From: JANYCG01 sp031392945
Lineage (GTDB): Bacteria; Pseudomonadota; Gammaproteobacteria; Burkholderiales; Burkholderiaceae_C
Direction of reading: 5' to 3'
NCBI GenBank assembly: GCA_031392945.1
Contig: JANMVT010000220.1
Location: 1 to 17,772 of the forward strand
DNA: 17,772 nt
A program made the translations under genes and the position numbers. Below, in pieces: positions 1 to 7,401 of the stretch (its first letter is position 1; every line of letters starts with the position of its first letter). The notes beneath the pieces are model-generated. The model saw only the letters and a program-made list of their open reading frames with translations, did no database searches and was not told the origin of the DNA.

Positions 1-406
1 TGCCCCCAACTACCTCAGCACCGAGGCGGACCGCAAGGTGGCGGCCGATTCAATGCGGGTGACACGCAATATCGTTGCGCAACCGGCCCTGTCCAAGTAC
101 CAGCCGCAGGAATGGAAGCCGGGGGTGCAGTTTCAGACCGACGCCGAACTGGCCAAACTGGCCGGCGACATCGCCACCACCATCTTCCACCCGGTGGGCA
201 CCACCAAGATGGGCCGACTGGACGACCCCATGACCGTGGTGGATTCGCGCCTGCGCGTGCGCGGCAAAAATGGCCTGGTCGCCGGCCTGCGGGTGGTGGA
301 TGCCGGGGTGATGCCAACCATCACCAGCGGCAACACCAATTCGCCCACGCTGATGATCGCCGAGAAAGCGGCGCAGTGGATTTTTGAGGCTGCCCAAGGC
401 CGCTGA
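1..406 (+). CDS. GMC-family FAD-dependent oxidoreductase, C-terminal fragment (5' truncated by window edge)
   Basis: The reading frame is open from position 2 and ends at TGA 404-406, so about 134 C-terminal residues of a protein normally 500-560 aa long are present. The fragment carries the two C-terminal signatures of glucose-methanol-choline oxidoreductases. One is FHPVGTTKMG, whose His is the family's catalytic base. The other is the stretch VVDAGVMPTITSGNTNSPT followed by LMIAEKAA, which closes the FAD-binding fold and supplies the second active-site position, here Asn. Members oxidise alcohols, choline or aldehydes with bound FAD. The substrate cannot be told from this part, and choline-dehydrogenase-like or alcohol-dehydrogenase-like are both possible. 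No terminator follows immediately; the first one on this strand is at 609-642. Confidence 0.9.
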   Translation, partial: APNYLSTEADRKVAADSMRVTRNIVAQPALSKYQPQEWKPGVQFQTDAELAKLAGDIATTIFHPVGTTKMGRLDDPMTVVDSRLRVRGKNGLVAGLRVVDAGVMPTITSGNTNSPTLMIAEKAAQWIFEAAQGR

Positions 407-474
407 ACCGGCAAAATCGGACCCGTGGCGGCGGCCGCGAATTGCGGGTATGCGCTAAAAGGGTAAGTCCTGAT

Positions 475-562
475 GTGCTGGCGCAGCGCAGCCGGTAAAG
501 TCCGTCCCACTCGCAACCGGGCCACAAGCCGCGCGCTGAAGAGAGGCCGAGGAGACAGCCAC
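475..562 (+). ncRNA. Candidate structured RNA with cobalamin-riboswitch-like boxes, no downstream gene
   Basis: Three nested helices can be drawn. GTGCTG 475-480 pairs with CAG/CAC 556-562 (one bulged C). CAGCGC 484-489 pairs with GCGCTG 533-538. CCGGT 492-496 pairs with ACCGG 516-520. Several short strings resemble conserved cobalamin riboswitch boxes in the right order: CGGTAAAGTCCG (compare GGTGAAAGTCCG), CGCAACCG, AAGCC, and near the 3' end GCCGAGGAGACAGCC (compare GCCAGGAGACCTGCC). The peripheral part with the usual CACTG and GGAAGG boxes is absent, so it would be a compact or decayed member. A hairpin (584-590 with 598-604) and a strong terminator follow. No plus-strand gene lies downstream, because the next gene is on the other strand. 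Alternatives are an unrelated small RNA or chance similarity. Confidence 0.35.
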
Positions 563-608
563 TAATTATCAAAACCGAAATTTGCGTGTCCAAAGCAGAC
601 ATGCCCTG

Positions 609-642
609 AAAAGGCGCCGGCCACCCCGGCGCCTTTTTTTTT
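609..642 (+). terminator. Strong intrinsic terminator
   Basis: A perfect 12-bp stem (609-620 with 626-637, GC core GGCGCCGG) with a CCACC loop is followed by a T tract covering 634-642. It reads on the plus strand. It would end the GMC oxidoreductase transcript and any RNA from 475-562. Confidence 0.85.
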
Positions 643-661
643 CGGTTTCGGCAATCGCGCC

Positions 662-696
662 GTATGCTATATATTTAATATCAAACTATTCAATAC
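662..696 (-). repeat. AT-rich interspersed repeat, copy A
   Basis: Read on the minus strand, this 35-bp AT-rich block aligns with 13917-13951 on the plus strand: by hand 27 of 34 positions agree with one gap, including the shared run AATAGTTTG and the end ATAGCA. It contrasts sharply with the GC-rich surroundings. It lies between the plus-strand terminator and the 3' end of mrdA. It could be a remnant of a dispersed palindromic element, or it could act as an AT-rich promoter or transcript-end element. Confidence 0.45.
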
Positions 697-727
697 CCAC
701 GAGGGGAATCGCTCTGTTTCTTTGGAA

Positions 728-746
728 ACCCGGCGGCTTTGCCGGT
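728..746 (-). terminator. Possible terminator of the mre operon
   Basis: Immediately after the mrdA stop codon, the minus strand can form a CCGGC/GCCGG hairpin (741-745 with 730-734) followed by GGGTTTCC. The stem is short and the T run is only three bases, so this is a weak intrinsic terminator at best. Confidence 0.35.
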
Positions 747-2747
747 TCAGGGCAGGCGCTGGGCCGAGGCCGGCGCAGCCGCTGCGCCGGCCACGCCGGC
801 GCCTTGCGGCCAGGGCATGTCGGCGACCAGAAGCGCTTTGCCGATGGGCGCGGGCGCCTGCGCTTTTTGCACGGCGGCGATGTCTTCGTCACTCGGGTAC
901 TGGCCTTTGAGCCAAAAATCAAACACGCGCCGGGCGATGGGGGCCGAGTTGGCTGCGCCGAAACCGGCGTTCTCCACGATCAGGGCCAGCGCGATGCTCG
1001 GGTTTTCGGCCGGAGCGAAGGCGGTGAACAGCGCATGGTCGCGAAAGCGCTCGTCCAACTTGGACGCCACGTATTTTTCATTGGCCTTGATCTGCACCAC
1101 CTGGGCCGTGCCGGTCTTGCCGCCGCTGGTGTAGGGCGCGCCCTTGAACGCCTGGGCCGAGGTGCCCTCGATGTTGACACCCACCATGGCGGCGATGACG
1201 ACGGCAATATTGGCCGGTTTGGCGATGGCCACACCCATGGCCTGGTGCAGGGTGGTGGTTGGCGCGCGGGTCACCACGTCCACGACGTCCTTGACCAGGT
1301 GGGGCTTCATCTTCACGCCATTGTTGGCCAGTGTGGCGGTCGCTGACGCCAGTTGCAGCATGGTGAAGTTGTTGTAACCCTGGCCGATGCCCAGCGAAAT
1401 GGTTTCGCCGGCATACCATTTTTGTTGCTCGGGCTTTTTGTAGGCGCGGCGTTTCCAGCCGGTGGACGGCAGCAGGCCGCGCACCTCGCCATGGATGTCG
1501 ATGCCGGTGAGTTCGCCAAAGCCAAAGCGCTGCATCTGTTCGTGCATCAGGTCAACACCCATGTCGTTGGCCAGCATGTAGTAGTAGGTGTCGCAGGACT
1601 GCACGATGGAGCGGTACATGTTGACCGAGCCGTGGCCGCCCTCTTTGTCATCGCGGAAACGGTGCCCGCCGAACATGAAGAAGCCAGGGTCGTTGATGGT
1701 CTGCTCGGGCGTGCGTTTGCCGGTTTCCAGCGCTGCCAGCGCCATGAAGGGTTTGTAGGTGGAGCCCGGCGGGTAACTGCCGCGCAAGGCGCGGTTCAAC
1801 AGCGGTTTGTCCGGCGACTCGTTGAGCGACTGCCAGCTGTCGGAATCAATGCCCTCGACAAACAGGTTGGGGTCGAAGGTCGGTTTGCTGACAAAGGCCA
1901 GAATCTCGCCGGTTTTGGGGTCCAGCGCGACCAGGGCGCCGCGGCGCTCGCCAAACAGGTCTTCCACCATTTTTTGCAGCTTGATGTCGATCGACAGCTT
2001 GACCGTGTTGCCCGGCGTGGACGGGTTGCTGGCCAGCTTGCGCATGGCGCGCCCTGCCGCCGACGTCTCCACCGAGTCCACGCCGGTGATGCCGTGCAGT
2101 TGCGCCTCGAAGCTTTGCTCCACGCCGAGCTTGCCGATGTACTCGGTGCCCTTGTAGTTGGTCTGCTCTTCGTCGGGCCAGTCCTCCATGGCCTTCTTCT
2201 CGGCCTGGTTGACTCGCCCGATGTAGCCGATGACGTGGCTGGCTAGCTCGCCGTAGGGGTAGTTGCGAAACAGCCGGGCCTTGATCTCGACGCCCGGAAA
2301 ACGGAAGCGCTGCGCCGCGAATTTGGCGACTTCTTCATCGGTCAGGCGGGTGCGGATCGGCAGGGATTCAAAGTTGCGCGACTCCTCCATCAGCTTCTTG
2401 AAGCGTTTGCGGTCGCGCGGCGTGATGTCCAGCACATTCGCCAGCGCGTCGATGGTCTGCTCGAGGTCAGGCACTTTGGCCGGTGTGAGCTCCAGCGTGT
2501 AGGCCGAATAGTTGGTTGCCAGCACGATGCCGTTGCGGTCCAGGATCAGGCCCCGGTTGGGCACCACCGGCACTATCGCCGTGCGGTTGTTTTCCGCCTG
2601 CTCTTTCAGGTCTTCATGGCGCGCGATTTGCAAATAGGCCAGGCGGCTTGCCAGCAGCGTGAAACACAGCACCACGGCCAGGCTGGCGACAAAAATGCGC
2701 GCGCGAAAACGCGCCAGATCGGCTTCGACATTGCGCAGCTCAGTCAT
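747..2747 (-). CDS. mrdA: Penicillin-binding protein 2, elongasome transpeptidase
   Basis: This inner-membrane transpeptidase cross-links peptidoglycan during cell elongation, working with RodA and MreBCD. The 666-residue protein (E. coli PBP2 has 633) has one N-terminal membrane anchor (about residues 17-40), the PBP dimerisation domain and a C-terminal transpeptidase domain. The catalytic motifs are complete: nucleophile S329 in SxxK (S329-T-Y-K332), S384-C-D386 in place of SxN as usual for PBP2, and K544-T-G546. I chose ATG 2747 (MTELRNVE) because it sits right before the anchor. The frame extends ten codons further to a TTG at 2777, but that part overlaps an interspersed repeat. The Ala/Pro-rich tail after about residue 635 is low-complexity. 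It is the last gene of mreBCD-mrdA, and the usual rodA partner does not follow. Confidence 0.96.
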   Translation of the reverse strand: MTELRNVEADLARFRARIFVASLAVVLCFTLLASRLAYLQIARHEDLKEQAENNRTAIVPVVPNRGLILDRNGIVLATNYSAYTLELTPAKVPDLEQTIDALANVLDITPRDRKRFKKLMEESRNFESLPIRTRLTDEEVAKFAAQRFRFPGVEIKARLFRNYPYGELASHVIGYIGRVNQAEKKAMEDWPDEEQTNYKGTEYIGKLGVEQSFEAQLHGITGVDSVETSAAGRAMRKLASNPSTPGNTVKLSIDIKLQKMVEDLFGERRGALVALDPKTGEILAFVSKPTFDPNLFVEGIDSDSWQSLNESPDKPLLNRALRGSYPPGSTYKPFMALAALETGKRTPEQTINDPGFFMFGGHRFRDDKEGGHGSVNMYRSIVQSCDTYYYMLANDMGVDLMHEQMQRFGFGELTGIDIHGEVRGLLPSTGWKRRAYKKPEQQKWYAGETISLGIGQGYNNFTMLQLASATATLANNGVKMKPHLVKDVVDVVTRAPTTTLHQAMGVAIAKPANIAVVIAAMVGVNIEGTSAQAFKGAPYTSGGKTGTAQVVQIKANEKYVASKLDERFRDHALFTAFAPAENPSIALALIVENAGFGAANSAPIARRVFDFWLKGQYPSDEDIAAVQKAQAPAPIGKALLVADMPWPQGAGVAGAAAAPASAQRLP

Positions 2748-2762
2748 GACAGACGCCGCCGC

Positions 2763-2831
2763 GCCGGGCCGCCCCAAGCAAGGCAGCCCCCTCGGGGGGC
2801 AGCGAAGTACACGAAGTGACGGGCGTGGGGG
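2763..2831 (-). repeat. GC-rich interspersed repeat, copy 3 (between mreD and mrdA)
   Basis: Directly after the mreD stop, the minus strand reads CCCCCACGCCCGTCACTTCG, then the core CGCTGCCCCCCGAGGGGGCT (plus coordinates 2785-2804), and ends with GGGGCGGCCCG. The 20-base core is identical to 14793-14812 and the flanks match that copy in order, so the two are members of one family. The core is itself a hairpin (GCCCCC/GGGGGC) without a T tract. It fills nearly all of the 84-bp mreD-mrdA gap and may alter processing or stability of the operon mRNA. Confidence 0.75.
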
Positions 2832-3362
2832 TCATAAAGGCCGGTTCGCGTCAGGGTTAGGCGCGCGGCGTTGCGGCACCAGCAAAATCACACTCACCAC
2901 CGGCCACAACAGGGCCTCGACCAGCGGCGCGGCCAGCATCTCGAAGCCCGGAAAGCGGTCGCCGCTGGCCAGGCGGATCAACAGCTCGATGGCGTGCATG
3001 GCGGCGAACAGCGGCAACACCTGTACCGCCTGCGAGGGCACGCTGAACCACAACAGGCGGCGGTGGATGGCGATGGCGAAAAAACTCAGCACGGTGTAGG
3101 CCAGCGCATGTTGGCCGAGCAAGGCGCTTTGGTGCACATCCATGCCAATGCCGAAGAGGAAGGCCACACCAATGCCAACCCGCAGCGGCTGGTGCACACT
3201 CCAGAACACCAGCACCAGGGCCAGCACATCGGGCACCCAGGCGGCGCGGCCCCACAGCCCCATGTTTTGCGCCATGTTGATCAACAAGGCGATGATCAGG
3301 CTGCCCCAGATGAACAGCGGATTGGCAGGCAGCAGCAGTTGCTGGCCGGGGCGCATGATCAT
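2832..3362 (-). CDS. mreD: Rod shape-determining membrane protein MreD
   Basis: This small integral membrane protein of the elongasome bridges MreC and the Rod synthase complex. The 176-residue product is strongly hydrophobic with about five or six membrane segments, the usual size and layout for MreD. The start ATG (3360-3362) overlaps the mreC stop as ATGA, indicating translational coupling. A second ATG two codons downstream (MRPGQ) is also possible. MreD is poorly conserved in sequence, so the call rests mainly on position between mreC and mrdA, length and hydrophobicity. The stop is followed directly by an interspersed repeat. Confidence 0.92.
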   Translation of the reverse strand: MIMRPGQQLLLPANPLFIWGSLIIALLINMAQNMGLWGRAAWVPDVLALVLVFWSVHQPLRVGIGVAFLFGIGMDVHQSALLGQHALAYTVLSFFAIAIHRRLLWFSVPSQAVQVLPLFAAMHAIELLIRLASGDRFPGFEMLAAPLVEALLWPVVSVILLVPQRRAPNPDANRPL

Positions 3363-4279
3363 TTTCGGGCCGCCTTTTTGCCAGTCGCCAAAGGCGTGTC
3401 CGCAGCGGGCCGCCCGGCGATTTGCTGGGTGACCGGCGCCAGCACCATGACATGGGCGCTGCCCGAGACCATGGCCAGCGGCGTGCAGAAAATGCGCGCG
3501 AAGGCGCTGTCAACGCGACGCTCGACGCGCGCCACTTTGGCCACGGGCAAACCCGGCGGGTAGACCCCGTCAACGCCGCTGGTGGTCAGGATGTCGCCGG
3601 CCTGCACATCGGCATTGGCCGCCATGAAGCGCAACTCGATGGCGGCGGAATGCGCCGCCGCGTCGCCGAACGCGATGCCGCGCGCGCCGGTGCGGGCGTT
3701 GAGCACGGGAATGGCCTGGTCGCGGTCGGTGATCAGGGTGACCTCGCTCACCGAAGGGTACACCCGCGTCACTTGGCCCAGCACGCCCGACTCGTCGAGC
3801 ACCGGCGAAGCCGCCACCACGCCGTCGGCCAGGCCTTTGTCGATGATGATTTTGCGGGTGTAGGGGTCGGCCGCGTCGTACAGGACCTGGGCCGCTTGCG
3901 AGGTGGTGGTGAGGCGATCGCGCAACGCCAGCAGCTTGCGCAGGCGGCTGTTTTCCAGCGTCAGTTGCTCCACCTGGTTGGCGCGTTGGGACTGCTCGCC
4001 GAGCTTCTGGCGCGCCAGGGCTTCTGACTGCTGGGAGCGTTTCAGGTCTTCAAAATACTTGCCCGAGCCCTGGGCCCACAGGATTGGCTGCATCGCCACC
4101 CATTGCGCCGGGCGCAGCACCGTCGCCACCACCAGGCGCAGGGGTTGGGTAATTTTAAAGCGGACGTCAGCCACCATCAGGAACAGCGCCAAGGCGCTGA
4201 ACACAGTGAGTTTGGACAACGCGGACGGGCCTTGCCTGAAAAATGGCGGCGGCGTTCTGTCGAGTGTTCCGAGTGGCAT
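3359..4279 (-). CDS. mreC: Rod shape-determining protein MreC
   Basis: This bitopic inner-membrane protein has a periplasmic domain that activates PBP2/RodA during side-wall synthesis. The 306-residue protein has a short cytoplasmic N-terminus with the MreC-typical PPPFFRQGPS stretch, one membrane helix (about residues 20-40), a coiled-coil segment (about 75-120, LTLENSRLRKLLALRD) and the beta-rich domain. That domain includes IIDKGLADGV, the DESGVLGQV segment, LITDRDQAIPV and GDILTTSGVDGVYPPGLPVA. The start ATG 4279 lies 27 bp after the mreB stop, and the 3' end overlaps mreD by 4 bp. The Lys/Ala-rich tail is unremarkable. Confidence 0.96.
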   Translation of the reverse strand: MPLGTLDRTPPPFFRQGPSALSKLTVFSALALFLMVADVRFKITQPLRLVVATVLRPAQWVAMQPILWAQGSGKYFEDLKRSQQSEALARQKLGEQSQRANQVEQLTLENSRLRKLLALRDRLTTTSQAAQVLYDAADPYTRKIIIDKGLADGVVAASPVLDESGVLGQVTRVYPSVSEVTLITDRDQAIPVLNARTGARGIAFGDAAAHSAAIELRFMAANADVQAGDILTTSGVDGVYPPGLPVAKVARVERRVDSAFARIFCTPLAMVSGSAHVMVLAPVTQQIAGRPAADTPLATGKKAARK

Positions 4280-4306
4280 GGGCGCTTAGTGCTCCCGCAG
4301 GCAGTC

Positions 4307-5350
4307 CTACTCCGAAGTGAAGATGGAACCCAGCCGGTCCATGCGCTCCAGCGCAATGCCACAGCCGCGCACCACGCAGGTCAGCGGATCTTCGGCCACC
4401 AGCACCGGCAGGCCGGTTTCTTCGGCCAGCAGGCGGTCCAGGTCACGCAAGAGCGCGCCGCCGCCAGTGAGCATCATGCCGCGGTCGGCGATGTCGGCGC
4501 CCAATTCGGGCGGGGTTTGCTCGAGCGCGTTCTTGACGGCCGAGACGATGTTGTTCAGCGGGTCGGTCAAGGCCTCCAGAATCTCGTTGGACGAGATCGT
4601 GAAACTGCGCGGCACGCCTTCCGAGAGGTTGCGCCCGCGCACTTCCATCTCTTTGACTTCCGAGCCCGGAAAGGCCGATCCGATGTTCTTCTTGATGGCC
4701 TCGGCCGTGGGCTCGCCAATCAGCATGCCGTAGTTGCGGCGGATGTAGTTGATGATGGCTTCGTCGAACTTGTCGCCGCCCACACGCACGCTGCCCTTGT
4801 AGACCATGCCGCCGAGCGAAATCACGCCCACTTCAGTGGTGCCGCCGCCAATGTCCACCACCATCGAGCCGCTGGCCTCGCTGACCGGCAGGCCTGCGCC
4901 AATCGCAGCGGCCATGGGTTCTTCGATCAGGTACACGTCGCTGGCGCCCGCGCCCAAAGCCGATTCGCGAATCGCGCGTCGCTCGACCTGGGTCGAACCG
5001 CAGGGCACACAAATGATGATGCGCGGGCTGGGTTTGAAGATGCCGCGCGGATGCACCATTTTGATGAATTGCTTGAGCATTTGCTCGGTGACGGTGAAGT
5101 CGGCGATCACGCCATCCTTCATTGGGCGGATCGCCTCGATGTTGCCGGGCACTTTGCCCAACATGGCCTTGGCCTCTTTGCCGACCGCCTGGATGGTCTT
5201 TTTGCCTTGCGGGCCGCCTTCGTGGCGGATCGCGACGACGGAAGGCTCGTCCAATACGATGCCCTTGTCCCGGACGAAAATCAGGGTGTTGGCCGTGCCG
5301 AGGTCAATCGCCAGGTCGGTGGAAAAGTACCGACGAAATGCGCTAAACAT
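4307..5350 (-). CDS. mreB: Actin-like rod shape-determining protein MreB
   Basis: This cytoplasmic actin homologue forms membrane-bound filaments that orient lateral wall synthesis. The 347-residue length is exactly typical. Nucleotide-binding loops are visible: DLGTANTLIF near residues 16-25, the phosphate-2 loop DIGGGTTEVGVISLGG near 167, and the adenosine-region motif LTGGGALLRDLD near 290. The start ATG 5348-5350 is preceded on the minus strand by a GAGAGGA ribosome binding site. It is the first gene of the operon, with a promoter region shared with divergent gatC. Confidence 0.98.
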   Translation of the reverse strand: MFSAFRRYFSTDLAIDLGTANTLIFVRDKGIVLDEPSVVAIRHEGGPQGKKTIQAVGKEAKAMLGKVPGNIEAIRPMKDGVIADFTVTEQMLKQFIKMVHPRGIFKPSPRIIICVPCGSTQVERRAIRESALGAGASDVYLIEEPMAAAIGAGLPVSEASGSMVVDIGGGTTEVGVISLGGMVYKGSVRVGGDKFDEAIINYIRRNYGMLIGEPTAEAIKKNIGSAFPGSEVKEMEVRGRNLSEGVPRSFTISSNEILEALTDPLNNIVSAVKNALEQTPPELGADIADRGMMLTGGGALLRDLDRLLAEETGLPVLVAEDPLTCVVRGCGIALERMDRLGSIFTSE

Positions 5351-5562
5351 TAAAAATCCTCTCGTGCATGACAGATGCTTGGATCTGTCGATGCCAAAAA
5401 TGCCGGTTCAAAAGTGAAAATTGGGCGCTGAAATCCGCTGTTTTGCCGAAGTTGCGCCAAAGGCGGGATAATACCCTATCCCCTGTGTATAACCCGGTCA
5501 AATGCTGGCCGCGCAGCCCTGTCGGGGCCTGGATTACACCCCGTTTCAAACTGATTTCCGCC
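5351..5562. promoter_or_regulatory. Divergent mreB / gatC promoter region
   Basis: This 212-bp spacer separates two divergent operons. For mreB (minus strand), TTGACC (5501-5496) and TAGGGT (5478-5473) are spaced 17 nt. For gatC (plus strand), TTGCCG (5443-5448) and GATAAT (5467-5472) are spaced 18 nt, with a second -10-like TATAAC at 5488-5493. The two sets overlap. An inverted repeat GGGATA/TATCCC (5465-5470 and 5477-5482) lies exactly in the overlap and could be an operator or coincidental. gatC has no clear Shine-Dalgarno sequence before its ATG. Confidence 0.5.
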
Positions 5563-5874
5563 ATGGCACTGACCTTCATCGATATTTCAAACATCGCCAA
5601 TCTGGCTCGCCTGGAATTGCAGCCAGACGAGAGTGAGCGCATGCTCACAAAAATTAACAGCTTTTTCGATCTGGTTGAAAAAATGCGCGCGGTGGACACC
5701 AGGGGCGTCACGCCCCTGACGCATCCCTTCGACGCCAACCGGATCAACATTCCACACATGGCGCTGCGCCTGCGCGACGATGTGGTGAGCGAGCCGAACA
5801 ACCGCGAGGCCAACCAGCAAAACGCGCCCGCCATCGAGCGCGGCCTGTTCCTGGTGCCCAAGGTGATCGAGTGA
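5563..5874 (+). CDS. gatC: Aspartyl/glutamyl-tRNA amidotransferase subunit C
   Basis: This is the small scaffolding subunit of the GatCAB complex, which amidates misacylated Glu-tRNA(Gln) or Asp-tRNA(Asn) in the cytoplasm. The 103-residue protein shows the family pattern: N-terminal helix ISNIANLARLEL, a hydrophobic helix INSFFDLVEKMRAVDT, then the conserved G-V-x-P-x-x-H segment (GVTPLTHPF), LRDDVV and the C-terminal FLVPKVIE. ATG 5563 gives the canonical start. The frame is open much further upstream but that part has no GatC similarity. It is the first gene of gatCAB, 13 bp ahead of gatA. Confidence 0.96.
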   Translation: MALTFIDISNIANLARLELQPDESERMLTKINSFFDLVEKMRAVDTRGVTPLTHPFDANRINIPHMALRLRDDVVSEPNNREANQQNAPAIERGLFLVPKVIE

Positions 5875-5887
5875 ATCAAGGCCTCCA

Positions 5888-7399
5888 ATGACCTCAATCC
5901 CCACCCAGCCACCCACTCAAATCCACGACCTGACGGTGGCCCAACTGGCCGCGCAACTGGCCGCGCGCCAAGTCTCGGCAGTCGAAGTTGCCGGCCATTT
6001 CCTGGCCCGCGCAAAAGCCCACGAATCGCTGGCCTGTTTTGTCGCGGTCGACGAAGAAGTCAGTTTGCGCCAGGCGGCAGCGGCGGACCAGCGCCTGGCC
6101 CAGGGCGGCGCAGCGTCACTGACCGGCGTTCCACTGGCGCACAAAGACATTTTTGTCACCCGCGATTTCGCAACCACCGCCGGCTCTCGAATGCTGAAAG
6201 GCTATCGCTCTCCATTTAATAGCACAATAGTGGCGAATCTAGAGGGCAAAGGGGTCATTTCATTGGGAAAACTAAATTGCGACGAGTTCGCGATGGGTTC
6301 TTCCAACGAAAACTCGGCGACGGCCCCGGTCGGCTTCGACCAGCCCACACCGGTTAAAAACCCCTGGGACCGCACGCGCATTCCCGGCGGCTCATCGGGC
6401 GGCAGCGCGGCGGCTGTGGCGGCCCGTCTCACGCCGGCGGCCACGGGCACCGACACGGGAGGCTCGATCCGCCAGCCAGCCTCGTTTTGCGGCATCACCG
6501 GCATCAAGCCGACCTATGGCCGCGCCTCGCGTTACGGCATGATCGCCTACGCCTCCAGCCTGGACCAGGCCGGCCCGATGGCGCGCACGGCCGAAGACTG
6601 CGCCTTGTTGCTCAGCGCCATGTGCGGACCAGACCTGGACCGGGATTCGACCTCGCTCGATATTCCCGCCGAAGATTTCACGCGCTCGCTGAACGCCTCG
6701 CTGGACGGTTTGCGCATCGGCATCCCGGCTGAATTTTTCGGCGACGGGCTGGCCAACGACGTGCGCGCCGCTGTCGACGCCGCGCTGAAAGAATTTGAGG
6801 CGCTCGGCGCCAAGCTGGTGCCGGTCTCGCTGCCGCGCACCGAGTTGTCCATCCCCGTGTACTACATCATTGCCCCGGCCGAGGCATCCAGCAACCTGAG
6901 CCGCTTCGATGGCGTGAAGTTCGGCCACCGCGCTGCCCGCTACACCGACCTGACCGACATGTACAAGAAAACCCGCGCCGAGGGTTTTGGCGACGAGGTC
7001 AAACGCCGCATCATGGTGGGCGCCTATGTGCTGTCCCACGGTTATTACGACGCCTATTATCTGCAAGCGCAAAAAATCCGCCGCATGATTGCCGACGATT
7101 TCCAGAACGCCTTCACCCAATGTGACCTGATCGCCGGGCCGGTGGCGCCCACAGTCGCCTGGAAAATCGGCGAAAAATCCGACGACCCCGTTGCCAATTA
7201 CCTGGCCGACATCTATACCCTGCCCGCCTCGCTGGCGGGCCTGCCGGGCATGAGTTTGCCGGCGGGTTTTGGCGCCGGGCACATGCCGGTTGGCCTGCAG
7301 TTGATTGGCAACTATTTGCAGGAAGCCCGGCTGCTCAACGCCGCGCACCGGTTCCAGCAGGCAACCGGCTTCCATCACGCGAAGCCGGCGGGGTTTTGA
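5888..7399 (+). CDS. gatA: Glu-tRNA(Gln)/Asp-tRNA(Asn) amidotransferase subunit A
   Basis: This amidase-signature subunit hydrolyses glutamine and channels ammonia to GatB. The 503-residue protein has the complete Ser-cisSer-Lys triad: K86 (PLAHKDIF), S169 in the GGSSGGSAAAVAA loop and nucleophile S193 in TDTGGSIRQP. The conserved blocks PTYGRASRYGMIAYASSLDQ and GPVAPTVAWKIGE also fit. The ATG at 5888 is 13 bp after gatC, and the TGA is 2 bp before the gatB ATG, so the three genes form one operon. A stretch around 6185-6290 has low GC (57 of 120 bases over 6181-6300) and codons rare in this window (CTA, ATA, GGA), yet encodes the normally conserved SPF...FAMGSSNENSA segment. Confidence 0.97.
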   Translation: MTSIPTQPPTQIHDLTVAQLAAQLAARQVSAVEVAGHFLARAKAHESLACFVAVDEEVSLRQAAAADQRLAQGGAASLTGVPLAHKDIFVTRDFATTAGSRMLKGYRSPFNSTIVANLEGKGVISLGKLNCDEFAMGSSNENSATAPVGFDQPTPVKNPWDRTRIPGGSSGGSAAAVAARLTPAATGTDTGGSIRQPASFCGITGIKPTYGRASRYGMIAYASSLDQAGPMARTAEDCALLLSAMCGPDLDRDSTSLDIPAEDFTRSLNASLDGLRIGIPAEFFGDGLANDVRAAVDAALKEFEALGAKLVPVSLPRTELSIPVYYIIAPAEASSNLSRFDGVKFGHRAARYTDLTDMYKKTRAEGFGDEVKRRIMVGAYVLSHGYYDAYYLQAQKIRRMIADDFQNAFTQCDLIAGPVAPTVAWKIGEKSDDPVANYLADIYTLPASLAGLPGMSLPAGFGAGHMPVGLQLIGNYLQEARLLNAAHRFQQATGFHHAKPAGF

Positions 7400-7401
7400 A
7401 C

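Noticed and set aside
407..608. 6S RNA, tmRNA, RNase P RNA or SRP RNA in the region after the GMC gene
   Set aside because: None of the conserved strings of these RNAs that I know can be found; only cobalamin-riboswitch-like boxes fit.
1353..2246. Long plus-strand open frame opposite mrdA (297 codons)
   Set aside because: It is exactly antisense to the PBP2 transpeptidase coding sequence, has a His/Gln/Gly/Ala-rich composition typical of a GC-rich antisense frame, and shows no recognisable domain.
4103..5353. Long plus-strand open frame opposite mreB (416 codons)
   Set aside because: It is a shadow of the highly conserved mreB and the 5' part of mreC, with a His/Arg/Asp-rich composition and no motif.
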